The notes: generated from the letters alone by a model not told the origin. A stretch of 37,986 nt of DNA from Rhodohalobacter halophilus (GCF_001715195.1 NZ_MDWE01000057.1:1-37986); one strand, 5' to 3'; shown: positions 18,698-28,444, numbered from the stretch's first letter. Translations and numbers: made by a program.

Positions 18698-19357
18698 ATG
18701 TCATCAACTTCTGCAACTGAGGAAAAAAGGCTGGATCACGTTCAGCATCATTTTGTTGACAGTGAACAGCAATTTGAATCTGCAAAAATGGGGATGTGGG
18801 TCTTTATCGTTACAGAGATCCTCATGTTTGGCGGGCTGTTTGTAGCCTACATCGTTTACCGTTCATGGTATCCTGAGCTCTACCTCGAAGCTTCAACACA
18901 GTTGAACGCTTTTTGGGGGATGGTCAACACCTTTGTACTAATTGGTAGTTCACTTACCGTGGCAATGGCTATCCGTTCAGCACAGCTGAATCAGATTAAA
19001 GGATTGATCTACAACCTTTACATCACCATTGGTCTTGCATTTACGTTTATGGTGATTAAATACTTCGAATACTCCGAGAAACTCGGCAAGGGTATTGCTC
19101 CCGGTGAGTACTACACCTACGATGGCCTTGAGCATGAAAAAGCAAACATCTTTTTCAGTATCTACTATATGATGACAGGGCTGCACGGGGTTCACGTAAC
19201 CATTGGTATCGGGTTGATGATCTGGCTTGTTGTTAAAGCCAAAAAGAATGTGTTCCACAGCGAATACTACACCCCCGTTGAGATCACCGGACTCTACTGG
19301 CACCTTGTGGATATTATCTGGATTTTCCTTTTCCCATTACTCTACCTGATCGACTAA
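18698..19357 (+). CDS. coxC: Cytochrome c oxidase subunit III
   Basis: The 219-aa protein has five TM helices and the subunit III signature (KMGMWVFIVTEILMFGGLF, GLHGVHVTIGIG, YWHLVDIIWIFLFPLLYL). The five-helix form is the usual one for bacterial caa3 enzymes. It starts 19 nt after coxA. Subunit III stabilises the oxidase core and the proton and oxygen entry paths. Confidence 0.95.
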   Translation: MSSTSATEEKRLDHVQHHFVDSEQQFESAKMGMWVFIVTEILMFGGLFVAYIVYRSWYPELYLEASTQLNAFWGMVNTFVLIGSSLTVAMAIRSAQLNQIKGLIYNLYITIGLAFTFMVIKYFEYSEKLGKGIAPGEYYTYDGLEHEKANIFFSIYYMMTGLHGVHVTIGIGLMIWLVVKAKKNVFHSEYYTPVEITGLYWHLVDIIWIFLFPLLYLID

Positions 19358-19379
19358 CCGAAAAAAATTCTTTAACACC

Positions 19380-19682
19380 ATGAGTGGACATCATATTTCA
19401 TCAGCCAAATTTCTGTGGGGAATCGGAATCGCACTCTTTTTCCTCACATTTGTTACCGTAGCCGTTACATGGATTCAAATTCCTGAACCATGGAATATTG
19501 TCGTGGCTATCGGAATCGCAGTTGTAAAAGCTCTACTGGTAGTACTCTTCTTCATGAACCTCTACTGGGACAGCAAATTCAACTCACTTTTGTTTATCTT
19601 CTCGTTAATCTTTTTTGGATTAATGATTGGGATTACCCTGTTGGATACACTTTTCAGAAATGATCCAACCCCGTTATTCTGA
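19380..19682 (+). CDS. Cytochrome c oxidase subunit IV family protein
   Basis: The small 100-aa membrane protein has three TM helices and the prokaryotic subunit IV (CtaF/CoxD-like) pattern, including VVAIGIAVVKALLVVLFFMN. It lies 22 nt after coxC and is the last gene before the terminator at 19703-19735. Such subunits aid assembly or stability of the oxidase. Confidence 0.9.
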   Translation: MSGHHISSAKFLWGIGIALFFLTFVTVAVTWIQIPEPWNIVVAIGIAVVKALLVVLFFMNLYWDSKFNSLLFIFSLIFFGLMIGITLLDTLFRNDPTPLF

Positions 19683-19702
19683 TCACTATTCAGACCAAAT
19701 TC

Positions 19703-19735
19703 AAAAGCCGATTTCTTACGAGATCGGCTTTTTTT
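19703..19735 (+). terminator. Rho-independent terminator of the act-cox cluster
   Basis: A perfect 10-bp stem (AAAAGCCGAT, 19703-19712, with ATCGGCTTTT, 19723-19732) has a 10-nt loop and runs into a T-tract to 19735. It begins 20 nt after the last oxidase gene. Confidence 0.93.
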
Positions 19736-19780
19736 GTTTACATTACCTGAACTGAAATTAAACCCCTCAAGATTGATTTT

Positions 19781-20656
19781 ATGAACAGTTTAACGATTGG
19801 AAACCTCGAACTCTACCCAATTGAAACCGGCCGGTTCAGGCTTGATGGCGGAGCAATGTTTGGCGTTGTTCCAAAAACACTCTGGAGCCGACTCATTCCG
19901 GCGGATGAGAAAAACAGAATCCCCATGGCCATGCGCTGCATGGTTGTGAAGTCCTCTGCAACAAACAGAGTCTATCTCATCGATAACGGCTGCGGAAATA
20001 AATTTGATAAGAAAATGGAGAAGATCTACTCATTGGATTATGAGCACAGCAATCTTATCAGTTCCCTGAAAAGCATTGATGTAGAGCCGGAAGAGATTAC
20101 GGATATGGTGTTCACACATCTCCATTTTGATCACTCTGGCGGCACCACAGACTACGATGAAAACGGAGATCTTTACGAAGTTTTTCCAAATGCTCGCTAT
20201 CACGTAAACCGCAGACACTGGCAAACTGCTATTCATCCAAACGACCGGGAAACGGCAAGCTTCTTTCCTGAAAACATCAACCCGATGAAGGAGAGCGGCC
20301 GGCTCATTCTCACCGAAGACAATCACACCTTCGAAGAAGGATTTGATACGCTCATTGCCGACGGACACACCGAAGGGCAGCAGTTGCCACGTTTTTCGGA
20401 TGGAGGGCGAACCATCGTTTATGCTGCCGATCTTTTTCCCACATTTGCACATGTGCCTCTACCATGGGTGATGGGCTACGACATGAAACCATTACAAACA
20501 CTTGAAGAGAAAAAAGTGTTTTTAAAACAGGCTGTTGAAAATGACTGGTATATTTTCCTTGAACACGACGCCAGCCATGAGATCATCACACTGAAGAAAA
20601 ACGAAAAAGGAAAATATGAGATGGATCGAAGTCTTAAAATCTCTGAGATTGAATAA
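19781..20656 (+). CDS. Metallo-beta-lactamase-fold hydrolase
   Basis: The 291-aa protein has the zinc motif THLHFDHSGG (H113, H115, D117, H118), further ligands likely in DGHTEGQQ and YAADLFPT, and a late His in LEHDASHE. It belongs to the general glyoxalase/lactonase-like MBL group and has no signal peptide. Substrates in this group range from lactones to thioesters, and the sequence alone does not decide. It sits alone after the oxidase terminator, and DUF4175 starts 58 nt downstream. It is only distantly related to the UPF0173 protein at 124. Confidence 0.87.
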   Translation: MNSLTIGNLELYPIETGRFRLDGGAMFGVVPKTLWSRLIPADEKNRIPMAMRCMVVKSSATNRVYLIDNGCGNKFDKKMEKIYSLDYEHSNLISSLKSIDVEPEEITDMVFTHLHFDHSGGTTDYDENGDLYEVFPNARYHVNRRHWQTAIHPNDRETASFFPENINPMKESGRLILTEDNHTFEEGFDTLIADGHTEGQQLPRFSDGGRTIVYAADLFPTFAHVPLPWVMGYDMKPLQTLEEKKVFLKQAVENDWYIFLEHDASHEIITLKKNEKGKYEMDRSLKISEIE

Positions 20657-20714
20657 ATCTCTATCAAAATCGTTAGTTGCTTGAATCTCATAAACCCTGT
20701 TGTAATTAAACTGA

Positions 20715-23700
20715 ATGTCTGACTCCCCCCTTAATCCTGCGCATAAAAAAGCTGAGGAGCTGGTATCGCTTCTTAAGAGAGGGTATGCAAAGTTGGTCAG
20801 ATTACACAACATTTCAGCTTTACTTATTGGTGGATCGGTTCTATTTGCCGGATTGGTTCTGCTCTTTCTTTCGGAACATTGGTTCTATCTCTCTGCCGAG
20901 TTTAAATCTGCTGCATTTTTACTCACTCTCCTCGCAGCATTTTTAGGCTGGAGACAATTCCGGACTCACTCAACACCAACCCCGTTCCACCTTTTTTACT
21001 CCGAATTCCTTGAATCCATTGCTGAACAAAAAGTTCAGAATGCAATTGATCTTCATCTCTATCCCGATCAAAATTCTGTCCTGTTCCGGGATGCGGCAAT
21101 TCGAAAAAACCTGGAGCACACAGATACAGAAACGATCCGGAATCAATTGGAGAATTATCTTAAAGGGAAAAGTGTCTACAAAATATTTCAAAAATCTGCC
21201 CTGACTCTCTTACTCCTCTCTTCAATACTTGGCTCATTTCTATTTTTTGAGGGTCAATCTGCCCAGCGGGCACTAACGTTCTGGACAACCTACACTCAAC
21301 CCAACCCGTTTGAATTTGTTGTTGCGCCCGGTGATACTCTTTTAGAGCAGGGAGCCCGGTTTACCCCCACTGTAATGTTTGATGGAGAGCAAATCCCAGA
21401 GCGCGTTCTTTTCTCTTTTAAAACAGATGTAGAAGACTCTTTTCGAAATTGGCCCATGCAAAAAAATGAAGAGGGAACGTTTACAACCAATCCGATTGAA
21501 CTGACCGGAAATATCCGATATCGGATTGAAATGGATTCATTTTATAGTAATGAATTTAGTGTAGATGTTCGTGTACAACCCCGGTTTGATCATCTATTTG
21601 TCGAAGTAACTCCCCCCGAATACACCCGACTCGAAAACACGCGTATTGAGTATCCATATTCTGATATTTCATTCTATCCGGGTTCAGAAATCACGTTTTC
21701 GGGAAAGAGTAACAAACCGATCGAGCAGATATACATTTCATTCAGAAATGAACAGGAAATCATTGAATCTATTTCATCTGACTCCTCTTTTACCTATTCG
21801 ATCCGGCCGGAGCGGACCGACACCCTGACATTCCGGATGATTGATTCCGATGGAATTGAAAATCGAAATCCATACCGAACTATTTTAAAACTTACAGAAG
21901 ATCGTATTCCATCCGTCACCATTCTGGAACCGGTTGGAACAGTTCACAGCTCCGGTCCGGATGAACTACCCATTCAATACCGGGTTACAGATGATTTTGG
22001 CTTAACCAGGGCCGAACTTCACTGGAGTTTACAACGTGCATTTGTAGATAAACCGATTCAGAATCGGGTTAACTTGTCATCCCCCGGAAATGGGTATACA
22101 GAACGCTATAACTGGAATTTAAGTGATCTTGAGCTCCGCCCCCGCGATCGAGTTGAGTTTAAAATTGTTGCCTGGGATAACGATACCGTTTCAGGTCCTA
22201 AGTACGGAGAATCCAATACTGTTACACTGATTGTACCCTCACTTGCAGAAAGCTTTGAGGAACTTGACCGCAGGGAACGGGATATCCAGGGAGATATGGA
22301 TGAGATCTCTGAAAACTTTCAAAACATGGAGAGGGAGTATCAGGAATTTTTGGAGAGACTTCGTCAAAATCCGGAAGGGGGATTTGAAGAGGAGCAGATT
22401 CTGGAGGAGATCAGAGAGCAGCAGTCTGATATTGATGAAGCTGTTCAACAGATGAATGATCGGTTTGAACAGCTCCGAAATGAAACGATGAGTAATGATA
22501 ACATATCGGAAGAGACTCAGAAAGCTTACCGGGAGCTCCAACAGTTAATGAGAGAGCTGGATGATCCTGCGCTTCGCGAAGCTATGGAGGAACTTCAGAA
22601 TGCACTACAGAATATGTCTCCTGAGGAGATTGAGCAGGCGCTCGAAAATGTAAGCTTTAATGAAAATCTTTATCGTGAACGACTGGAACGAACTGTTGAG
22701 CTCTTTAAACAGCTTAAAATGAACAGTGATCTGGATAAATTGGCCAGGCAGTACGAAGATCTTTCCGAAAGATTGAGTCCGGATGAAGAGGCCAACCCCG
22801 GTGAGCTGCTCAATGAGTTGCAAAACAGTTCAGATGATCTGGAGTCGATTTCTGAACAGCTTGAAAACCTCGATCAGAATCCACCGAGAAATGCACGAGA
22901 GCGTTTACAGCAGTTGAAAGAGCAGGCTCAGGATCGACTCAATGAAACAACGGATAAACTTGATGATCTCGAAAGTCAGGTTTCCGATCAAATGGAACGG
23001 GGTGAACAGCAGACAGATGAACAAACCCGGCAAGATCAGCAGGAAATTTCCCGGCAATTAAAGGAACAGTCTGAGGAGTTCAGAGCCGCAAGAAGTCAAA
23101 TGAGCGGCCAACAGATCCAGGTGAATATTTTAGCTCTGCAACATGCACTGTATACACTTCTGGAGCTGTCTGATTCCCAGGAGTACATCACCATCAATAC
23201 CGGAGAAACACGAAGCCGAAGCCAGGGTTATGTTGACTTAGCCCGAAACCAGAAAATAGTTGCCGATCAATTTTCTATAACTGCTGACACACTTTTTAAG
23301 GTTTCGTCGGAACTGCCCGGAGTTCCCAATCAAATAAACCGAAAAAAGGCTGAAGTTGAACGAAGTTTAAATAATTCGCTGGATGAAATGGTGGAACGTA
23401 ATCAGCGAAATGCATCCATCGCCTCCCGGGAGGCTTTTGCCGGAATTAATGATCTTGCTTCCATGCTTGCCTCACTCATCGATCAACTGATGGATCAACA
23501 GGGAGGGTCCGGTAGCGGAATGAGTATGCAGCAGATGATAGAGCAGCTTCAAAATATGTCGGGAGATCAACAGCAGCTCAATCAACAGCTTCAGGAACTC
23601 ATCAACGATATGCAGGGAGATCGATTGAGCCAGGAACAGGCAGAGCGACTGGATCAGTTAGCCCGGCAGCAAAATGAGATACGCAGACAGCTTAGAGAAC

Positions 23701-24092
23701 TTCAGCAGAGAGGTGAATTGGATTCCGGCGATCGAGCTCTCAGTGAAATAGAGAGAATGATTGAAGAGATGGAAGAATCAATCAATGATATGAGAGGGGG
23801 CATTACCGATCCGATTATGAATCAGCGCCAGCAAAACATCCTTTCGCGAATGCTCGATGCCGAACAGGCTCTACAGCAGCGTGGTGAGACGGATGAACGG
23901 GAAGGAACAGCTTCTTCAGAATATGACCGGACTCTCCCACCGGAGATGACCATTGAAGAGCTTGAACAGGAGATTCGAACCCGTTTGCAGGACCCAAACT
24001 TTACTCCTTTTTCAGAAACATTCCAGAGACTTATTGAGCGTTATTTTGAACAGCTCCGAAGATTTGAACAGCAGTCCGTTCAACCGGATTGA
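20715..24092 (+). CDS. DUF4175-family large membrane protein with long coiled coil
   Basis: The 1125-aa protein has TM helices near the N-terminus (about 33-56, 60-75 and 155-173), then beta-rich, probably extracytoplasmic domains (about 190-500, with VEVTPPEYTRLENTRI). A very long Glu/Gln/Arg-rich coiled coil follows (about 515-800 and 900-1100). A Gly/Ser hinge with GGSGSGMSMQQM lies near residue 935. This layout fits the DUF4175 family of Bacteroidota-like genomes, whose function is not known. The composition suggests a structural or envelope-spanning role. It is followed 159 nt later by an M28 peptidase. Confidence 0.85.
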   Translation: MSDSPLNPAHKKAEELVSLLKRGYAKLVRLHNISALLIGGSVLFAGLVLLFLSEHWFYLSAEFKSAAFLLTLLAAFLGWRQFRTHSTPTPFHLFYSEFLESIAEQKVQNAIDLHLYPDQNSVLFRDAAIRKNLEHTDTETIRNQLENYLKGKSVYKIFQKSALTLLLLSSILGSFLFFEGQSAQRALTFWTTYTQPNPFEFVVAPGDTLLEQGARFTPTVMFDGEQIPERVLFSFKTDVEDSFRNWPMQKNEEGTFTTNPIELTGNIRYRIEMDSFYSNEFSVDVRVQPRFDHLFVEVTPPEYTRLENTRIEYPYSDISFYPGSEITFSGKSNKPIEQIYISFRNEQEIIESISSDSSFTYSIRPERTDTLTFRMIDSDGIENRNPYRTILKLTEDRIPSVTILEPVGTVHSSGPDELPIQYRVTDDFGLTRAELHWSLQRAFVDKPIQNRVNLSSPGNGYTERYNWNLSDLELRPRDRVEFKIVAWDNDTVSGPKYGESNTVTLIVPSLAESFEELDRRERDIQGDMDEISENFQNMEREYQEFLERLRQNPEGGFEEEQILEEIREQQSDIDEAVQQMNDRFEQLRNETMSNDNISEETQKAYRELQQLMRELDDPALREAMEELQNALQNMSPEEIEQALENVSFNENLYRERLERTVELFKQLKMNSDLDKLARQYEDLSERLSPDEEANPGELLNELQNSSDDLESISEQLENLDQNPPRNARERLQQLKEQAQDRLNETTDKLDDLESQVSDQMERGEQQTDEQTRQDQQEISRQLKEQSEEFRAARSQMSGQQIQVNILALQHALYTLLELSDSQEYITINTGETRSRSQGYVDLARNQKIVADQFSITADTLFKVSSELPGVPNQINRKKAEVERSLNNSLDEMVERNQRNASIASREAFAGINDLASMLASLIDQLMDQQGGSGSGMSMQQMIEQLQNMSGDQQQLNQQLQELINDMQGDRLSQEQAERLDQLARQQNEIRRQLRELQQRGELDSGDRALSEIERMIEEMEESINDMRGGITDPIMNQRQQNILSRMLDAEQALQQRGETDEREGTASSEYDRTLPPEMTIEELEQEIRTRLQDPNFTPFSETFQRLIERYFEQLRRFEQQSVQPD

Positions 24093-24251
24093 TAACAAAC
24101 ATATTTTTACATAAATCGCTATTGCAGAGTAAGTTATCCCTTATTTATTTCCCCAAAATCTTATCATATTCAGGCAGTAAACAGAATCTGCAAATTTTTG
24201 ATATTCAATTTCAGATTTATCCCAATCATCAACGAAGAAAACTCTGCACCT

Positions 24252-25859
24252 ATGAAGAAATATCTGCTACTATCATTACTTTTTATTTTTACGATTCCTC
24301 AACTCAGTCAGTCACAGTCTATCCACAACCCAACCGTTGACCTGGAGATTGTAGACAAGATCATGGAAGAGGGAATAGAGCGATCTCAGGTTATGGAGAT
24401 TGCAAGCTGGCTGACCGATGTGTATGGGCCGCGATTGACCAACTCTCCTCAAATGAGGAATGCGAATGAGTACACCAAGCGAGCTCTCGAGGAGATGGGA
24501 CTGGAAAATTCATACCTGCACCGATGGGGACCATTCGGTAAGGGTTGGGAGCTCAATCGTTTTGCAATGCATGCAAATTCACCGTACAGTTACTTCCCCG
24601 TAACAGCCTACCCCAAAGCATGGTCACCCGGACACAACGGACCGGTTGAAGGAGATGTGGTATTCCTAAATGTTGATAGTGTTGAAGACCTGGAGCAATA
24701 CCGGGGTACATTAAGCAATAAGTTTGTGATGCTGGATGAGCCGCAGGAATCTGAACCGAGCTGGGATCCGATCGCGTCACGTGTTTCAGACGAACGGCTG
24801 CTGGATCTGGCCAATGCCGCGCCGGAGGTAAGAACCCGCGAGCAGAATCAGCGACAGCCAAATCCTGAGGCTGCTGCCCGTGCGGAGCTGCAATACGAAA
24901 TCATGAAATTATTGTGGGAAGAGAAACCTCTTGCCATTCTCGACTACGGTTACCGTGGCTGGTACGGGCAGATTGCAGTAAGTGCCGCATCTGTACCGGC
25001 TGAACCCGGAACCCCTTGGGGAGAACGCCCGAGAGTTTGGGATGCTGACGTAACAGATGTTGTTCCCCAAATTTCTTTGATGCGTGAGCATTACGGACGC
25101 ATCTACCGTATGCTGGAGAAAGATGTACCGGTGCAAATTGAACTCGATATGCAGGTCTCCTTCTACGACGATGATCTCTACGGATATAACACCATTGCAG
25201 AAATACCGGGAACGGATCCCGAGCTGAAGGATGAAGTTGTCATTCTCGGTGCTCACCTCGACTCCTGGCATGCATCAACCGGAGCAGCAGACAATGCCTC
25301 CGGATCGGCTGTGATGATGGAAGCTGTTCGAATTTTAAAAGAGATTGGTGTTCAGCCACGCAGAACTATTCGCATCGCACTTTGGGACGGTGAAGAACAG
25401 GGACTGCACGGTTCACGAGAGTATGTAGCCGATCATTTTGCCGAAGCAGGCGGCAGCTGGAATCAGTCCGGAGAAATGGAAAAGAAAGATGATTACGACA
25501 ATTTTTCCGCCTACTACAATATCGATAACGGAACCGGCCAGATTCGCGGAATCTATCTTCAACAGAATGAAGACGTAAGGTATCTTTTCAGAACATGGCT
25601 CAAGCCATTTGAAGAGTGGGATGCTAATACGGTAACGTACAACAATACCGGCTCAACAGATCACATCGCATTTGATCGTGTTGGGTTGCCCGGTTTCCAG
25701 TTTATTCAGGATCCAATCGAGTACTTTACAATGACACATCACTCCAACATGGACTACTACGAGCGTCTGGTTGAACAGGATCTTCAGCGAACTGCCGTTA
25801 TTGTGGCAACATTTGTTTATCACACAGCGATGCTGGATGAAAAACTCCCTCGCAAATAG
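24252..25859 (+). CDS. Secreted M28-family zinc aminopeptidase-like peptidase
   Basis: I chose the ATG at 24252 (535 aa) because it gives a proper signal peptide (MKKYLLLSLLFIFTIPQ, cleavage near SQSQS); the upstream in-frame ATG at 24198 would add 18 unlikely residues. A PA-like insert lies in the middle (about 105-260). The M28 metal motifs are AHLDSWH (H335, D337), GAADNASG (D347), DGEEQGLHGS (E381/E382), a candidate Asp at D425 and HHSNMD (H496/H497). Such enzymes remove N-terminal residues from peptides in the periplasm or outside the cell. It ends with the hairpin at 25882-25916. Confidence 0.9.
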   Translation: MKKYLLLSLLFIFTIPQLSQSQSIHNPTVDLEIVDKIMEEGIERSQVMEIASWLTDVYGPRLTNSPQMRNANEYTKRALEEMGLENSYLHRWGPFGKGWELNRFAMHANSPYSYFPVTAYPKAWSPGHNGPVEGDVVFLNVDSVEDLEQYRGTLSNKFVMLDEPQESEPSWDPIASRVSDERLLDLANAAPEVRTREQNQRQPNPEAAARAELQYEIMKLLWEEKPLAILDYGYRGWYGQIAVSAASVPAEPGTPWGERPRVWDADVTDVVPQISLMREHYGRIYRMLEKDVPVQIELDMQVSFYDDDLYGYNTIAEIPGTDPELKDEVVILGAHLDSWHASTGAADNASGSAVMMEAVRILKEIGVQPRRTIRIALWDGEEQGLHGSREYVADHFAEAGGSWNQSGEMEKKDDYDNFSAYYNIDNGTGQIRGIYLQQNEDVRYLFRTWLKPFEEWDANTVTYNNTGSTDHIAFDRVGLPGFQFIQDPIEYFTMTHHSNMDYYERLVEQDLQRTAVIVATFVYHTAMLDEKLPRK

Positions 25860-25881
25860 ATCTATTTTTTCACACATAAAG

Positions 25882-25916
25882 AAGTCTTCCGTGATCACTC
25901 GCGGGAGACTTTTTTT
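25882..25916 (+). terminator. Rho-independent terminator after the M28 peptidase
   Basis: A 10-bp stem (AAGTCTTCCG, 25882-25891, with CGGGAGACTT, 25902-25911, one G-U pair) is followed by a T-run to 25916, 23 nt after the stop codon. Confidence 0.9.
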
Positions 25917-26002
25917 ATGATGTAAACTTTGCCCCTCTCCCAACTCTTTCGCATCTTCAAAGCTGAACTCAACAGCCGTTCTTAATCGATTTCATTTTTG
26001 AT

Positions 26003-26761
26003 ATGAGTAACAAAGACAAACTCTCCGTAGATGACATCATTGATTTCTTGAAACAGGAAAGAGAAGTGTATGGCGCATTTTCAGTATCGGAGAATCGTAC
26101 TCCGGATTTGGAAACCGATCAACCTTCATCAAAGGGGCAGAACTCAACGGATGAAAATGACCTAAAACCGTTAACTATTTTGGAGAAGATTGATCGATGT
26201 AAATCGCTGGAAGAACTGAAAAATTTAAGTTCTGAGGCTGAGGAGTTAAAAACTGATCTCGCTGGCACAAATCTCGTCTTTGGAGTAGGCAACCCGAATG
26301 CTGATCTGATGCTGATTGGTGAAGCGCCCGGTGAACAGGAAGATAAACAGGGTGAACCGTTTGTGGGTGCCGCAGGCCAGCTTCTGAACAAAATTCTGGC
26401 GGCAATCAATTTTGACCGAAAAGATGTTTACATCGCAAATATTCTGAAACATCGCCCCCCTAACAATCGAAACCCTGAACCGGAAGAGGTTAACCGAAGC
26501 CTCCCCTTTTTAAAAAAGCAGATTGAGCTGATTGATCCGAAAATCATACTGTGTCTGGGAAAGGTTTCCGGACAAACTATGCTAAACAGCTCTAACACTC
26601 TTGGCAATATGAGAGGTAAGTTTCATAAGTTTGGCGATCGTGAACTCTATGTCACCTATCATCCGGCAGCACTTTTACGAAATCAGCAGTGGAAACGACC
26701 AACCTGGGAAGATGTACAAGAGGTTCGTAAACGTTATGATAAACTGAACGGTAAACCCTAA
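26003..26761 (+). CDS. Family 4-like uracil-DNA glycosylase lacking the iron-sulfur cysteines
   Basis: The 252-aa protein has the family 4 UDG core: NLVFGVGNPNADLMLIGEAPG, EDKQGEPFVGAAGQLL, HRPPNNRNP, and the C-terminal motif TYHPAALLRN with H220. It removes uracil from DNA. In well-studied family 4 enzymes four cysteines bind a [4Fe-4S] cluster. Here the KCRPP position is KHRPP (H150), the later Cys is Ser (NRSLPF, S166), and the N-terminal CxxC is not seen, since C66 stands alone. The N-terminal ~55 aa are an extra, low-complexity region. The next gene is dnaB, after a hairpin. Confidence 0.88.
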   Translation: MSNKDKLSVDDIIDFLKQEREVYGAFSVSENRTPDLETDQPSSKGQNSTDENDLKPLTILEKIDRCKSLEELKNLSSEAEELKTDLAGTNLVFGVGNPNADLMLIGEAPGEQEDKQGEPFVGAAGQLLNKILAAINFDRKDVYIANILKHRPPNNRNPEPEEVNRSLPFLKKQIELIDPKIILCLGKVSGQTMLNSSNTLGNMRGKFHKFGDRELYVTYHPAALLRNQQWKRPTWEDVQEVRKRYDKLNGKP

Positions 26762-26778
26762 CGGAAGACTTTACAAAA

Positions 26779-26824
26779 CCAATAATTCAGCAATTTTTAA
26801 TCTGAATTATTGGCCCACTTTTTT
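26779..26824 (+). terminator. Rho-independent terminator after the uracil-DNA glycosylase gene
   Basis: A perfect 12-bp stem (26779-26790 with 26802-26813) has an 11-nt A/T-rich loop and is followed after 5 nt by a run of T (26819-26824). The stem is A/T-rich, so termination may be partial. Confidence 0.75.
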
Positions 26825-26908
26825 GTAGTTTACAAGGCCCGGAAAGTGCGTAATAGATTCGTCAACCGGTAGCTATTTAATATTTAATAATCTTTGGTTT
26901 AGCACTCT

Positions 26909-28444
26909 ATGCCCAGTCAAAACGGCTCGAATTATCAAAAAAACAGAGATAACTCCCCTGCTCCACACGACGGCGGACGTGTACCGCCACAGGCAGTAGA
27001 AATAGAGGAAGCTGTTTTGGGCGCTATGCTAATTGAACATGAAGCTGCAACAATTGCACTTCAGCTCCTAAGTTCAGAAGATTTTTACAAACCGGCTCAC
27101 AAACACATTTTCGAAACCCTGTTTGATCTCTATGAAAGAGATAATCCTCTGGATCTGATTACAGTAGAAAATGAACTGCGCGACAAAGGACTTTTAGATA
27201 CGGTTGGCGGTACAGGATATCTAGCAGATTTAACCCGTTCTGTTAGTTCTGCAGCCAGTGTCGACTATCACGCTCAGATAATCGCTGAAAAAGCAGTTAA
27301 GCGAAATCTGATTTTAAACTGTAATGAAATTATTAAAGCAGCTTACGATTCTACAACGGATGCTTTTGACGTGCTTGACCATGCCGAGCAAAGTATTTTT
27401 GATATAGCAAATACAAAAAGCCGGGCTAATGCTACGAAGATCGGAGATGTACTGAAAGATACTCTTGCTCACCTCGAAGATCTGAGGGGTAAACCTGCCG
27501 GGGTCACCGGCGTTCCCACAGGTTTGGATGTAGACAACTATACATCCGGTTGGCAAAATGGGGACCTCGTCATTATAGCTGCCCGGCCATCGATGGGTAA
27601 AACTGCTTTCACACTGACTTGTGCCCGCAATGCAGCACTTCACGCAGACGAAAACCTGCAAGCCAATGTTGCTCTTTTTAGTCTTGAGATGTCTGCTCAA
27701 CAGCTAGTACAGCGGTTTCTTACAATGGAAGCCAGAATCGATGCACAGGCAGCCCGGACAGGTCGGCTGAAAGATGAAGATTTTAAGCGACTTATTGATG
27801 CAGCGAGCCGGTTATTTACAGCCAACATTTTTATTGATGACACTCCCAGTCTGAGTGTGATGGAGATGCGTACTAAGTGCCGCCGACTGAAAAGTGAGCA
27901 CGACATTGGGCTGATTGTTGTGGATTACCTTCAGCTCATGACTGCAAGTTCAAAGGATATCGGAAACCGTGAACAGGAAATTGCAACCATCTCCCGGGGA
28001 TTAAAAGCGTTGGCTAAGGAGTTAGATGTACCTGTTATCGCATTGTCTCAGCTGAGTCGTCAGGTTGAACAGCGTGGCGGGGATAAGCGACCTCAATTGA
28101 GTGACCTTCGTGAATCCGGTTCTATTGAGCAGGATGCCGATGTGGTTTGCTTCCTCTATCGTCCGGAGTATTACGGTATTACCACAACTGCCGAAGGCGA
28201 ATCCACGAATGGATTGGCTGAATTGATTATTGGAAAACAGCGTAATGGTCCGGTAGGTTCAACCCGAATGTACTTTGTGAAAGAGTATGCACGCTTTGAG
28301 AAACTCACGCGGGTTGAAAATAGCCCTTTTGGTGAAGAAGATAATTCAGGACAGCTCCCTCCTCCCGATTCAAGTGGAGATAGTGGCGGCGGTGCTCCAC
28401 CTCCTCCATTTACTCCCGGCGGTGACGATCAGGCTCCATTTTAG
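26909..28444 (+). CDS. dnaB: Replicative DNA helicase DnaB
   Basis: The 511-aa protein has the DnaB N-terminal domain (about 27-130, PPQAVEIEEAVLGAML) and the RecA-like helicase domain with Walker A ARPSMGKT (225-232), Walker B IGLIVVDYLQLM, and SQLSRQVEQR with the arginine finger region. It unwinds DNA ahead of the replication fork. No intein or frameshift is present. The C-terminus carries an unstructured tail (about 478-511) rich in Pro, Gly and Asp that ends GGDDQAPF, similar to the acidic tip of single-strand-binding protein. The start at 26909 follows a leader without an SD site. Confidence 0.96.
   Translation: MPSQNGSNYQKNRDNSPAPHDGGRVPPQAVEIEEAVLGAMLIEHEAATIALQLLSSEDFYKPAHKHIFETLFDLYERDNPLDLITVENELRDKGLLDTVGGTGYLADLTRSVSSAASVDYHAQIIAEKAVKRNLILNCNEIIKAAYDSTTDAFDVLDHAEQSIFDIANTKSRANATKIGDVLKDTLAHLEDLRGKPAGVTGVPTGLDVDNYTSGWQNGDLVIIAARPSMGKTAFTLTCARNAALHADENLQANVALFSLEMSAQQLVQRFLTMEARIDAQAARTGRLKDEDFKRLIDAASRLFTANIFIDDTPSLSVMEMRTKCRRLKSEHDIGLIVVDYLQLMTASSKDIGNREQEIATISRGLKALAKELDVPVIALSQLSRQVEQRGGDKRPQLSDLRESGSIEQDADVVCFLYRPEYYGITTTAEGESTNGLAELIIGKQRNGPVGSTRMYFVKEYARFEKLTRVENSPFGEEDNSGQLPPPDSSGDSGGGAPPPPFTPGGDDQAPF

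Noticed and set aside
22239-22541. Minus-strand open frame of 100 aa inside the DUF4175 gene
   Set aside because: It is opposite the Glu-rich coiled coil, whose codons give Leu/Phe/Ser-rich shadows on the reverse strand.
24198-24251. Longer start for the M28 peptidase
   Set aside because: It would put 18 residues in front of a clean signal peptide; the ATG at 24252 is better.
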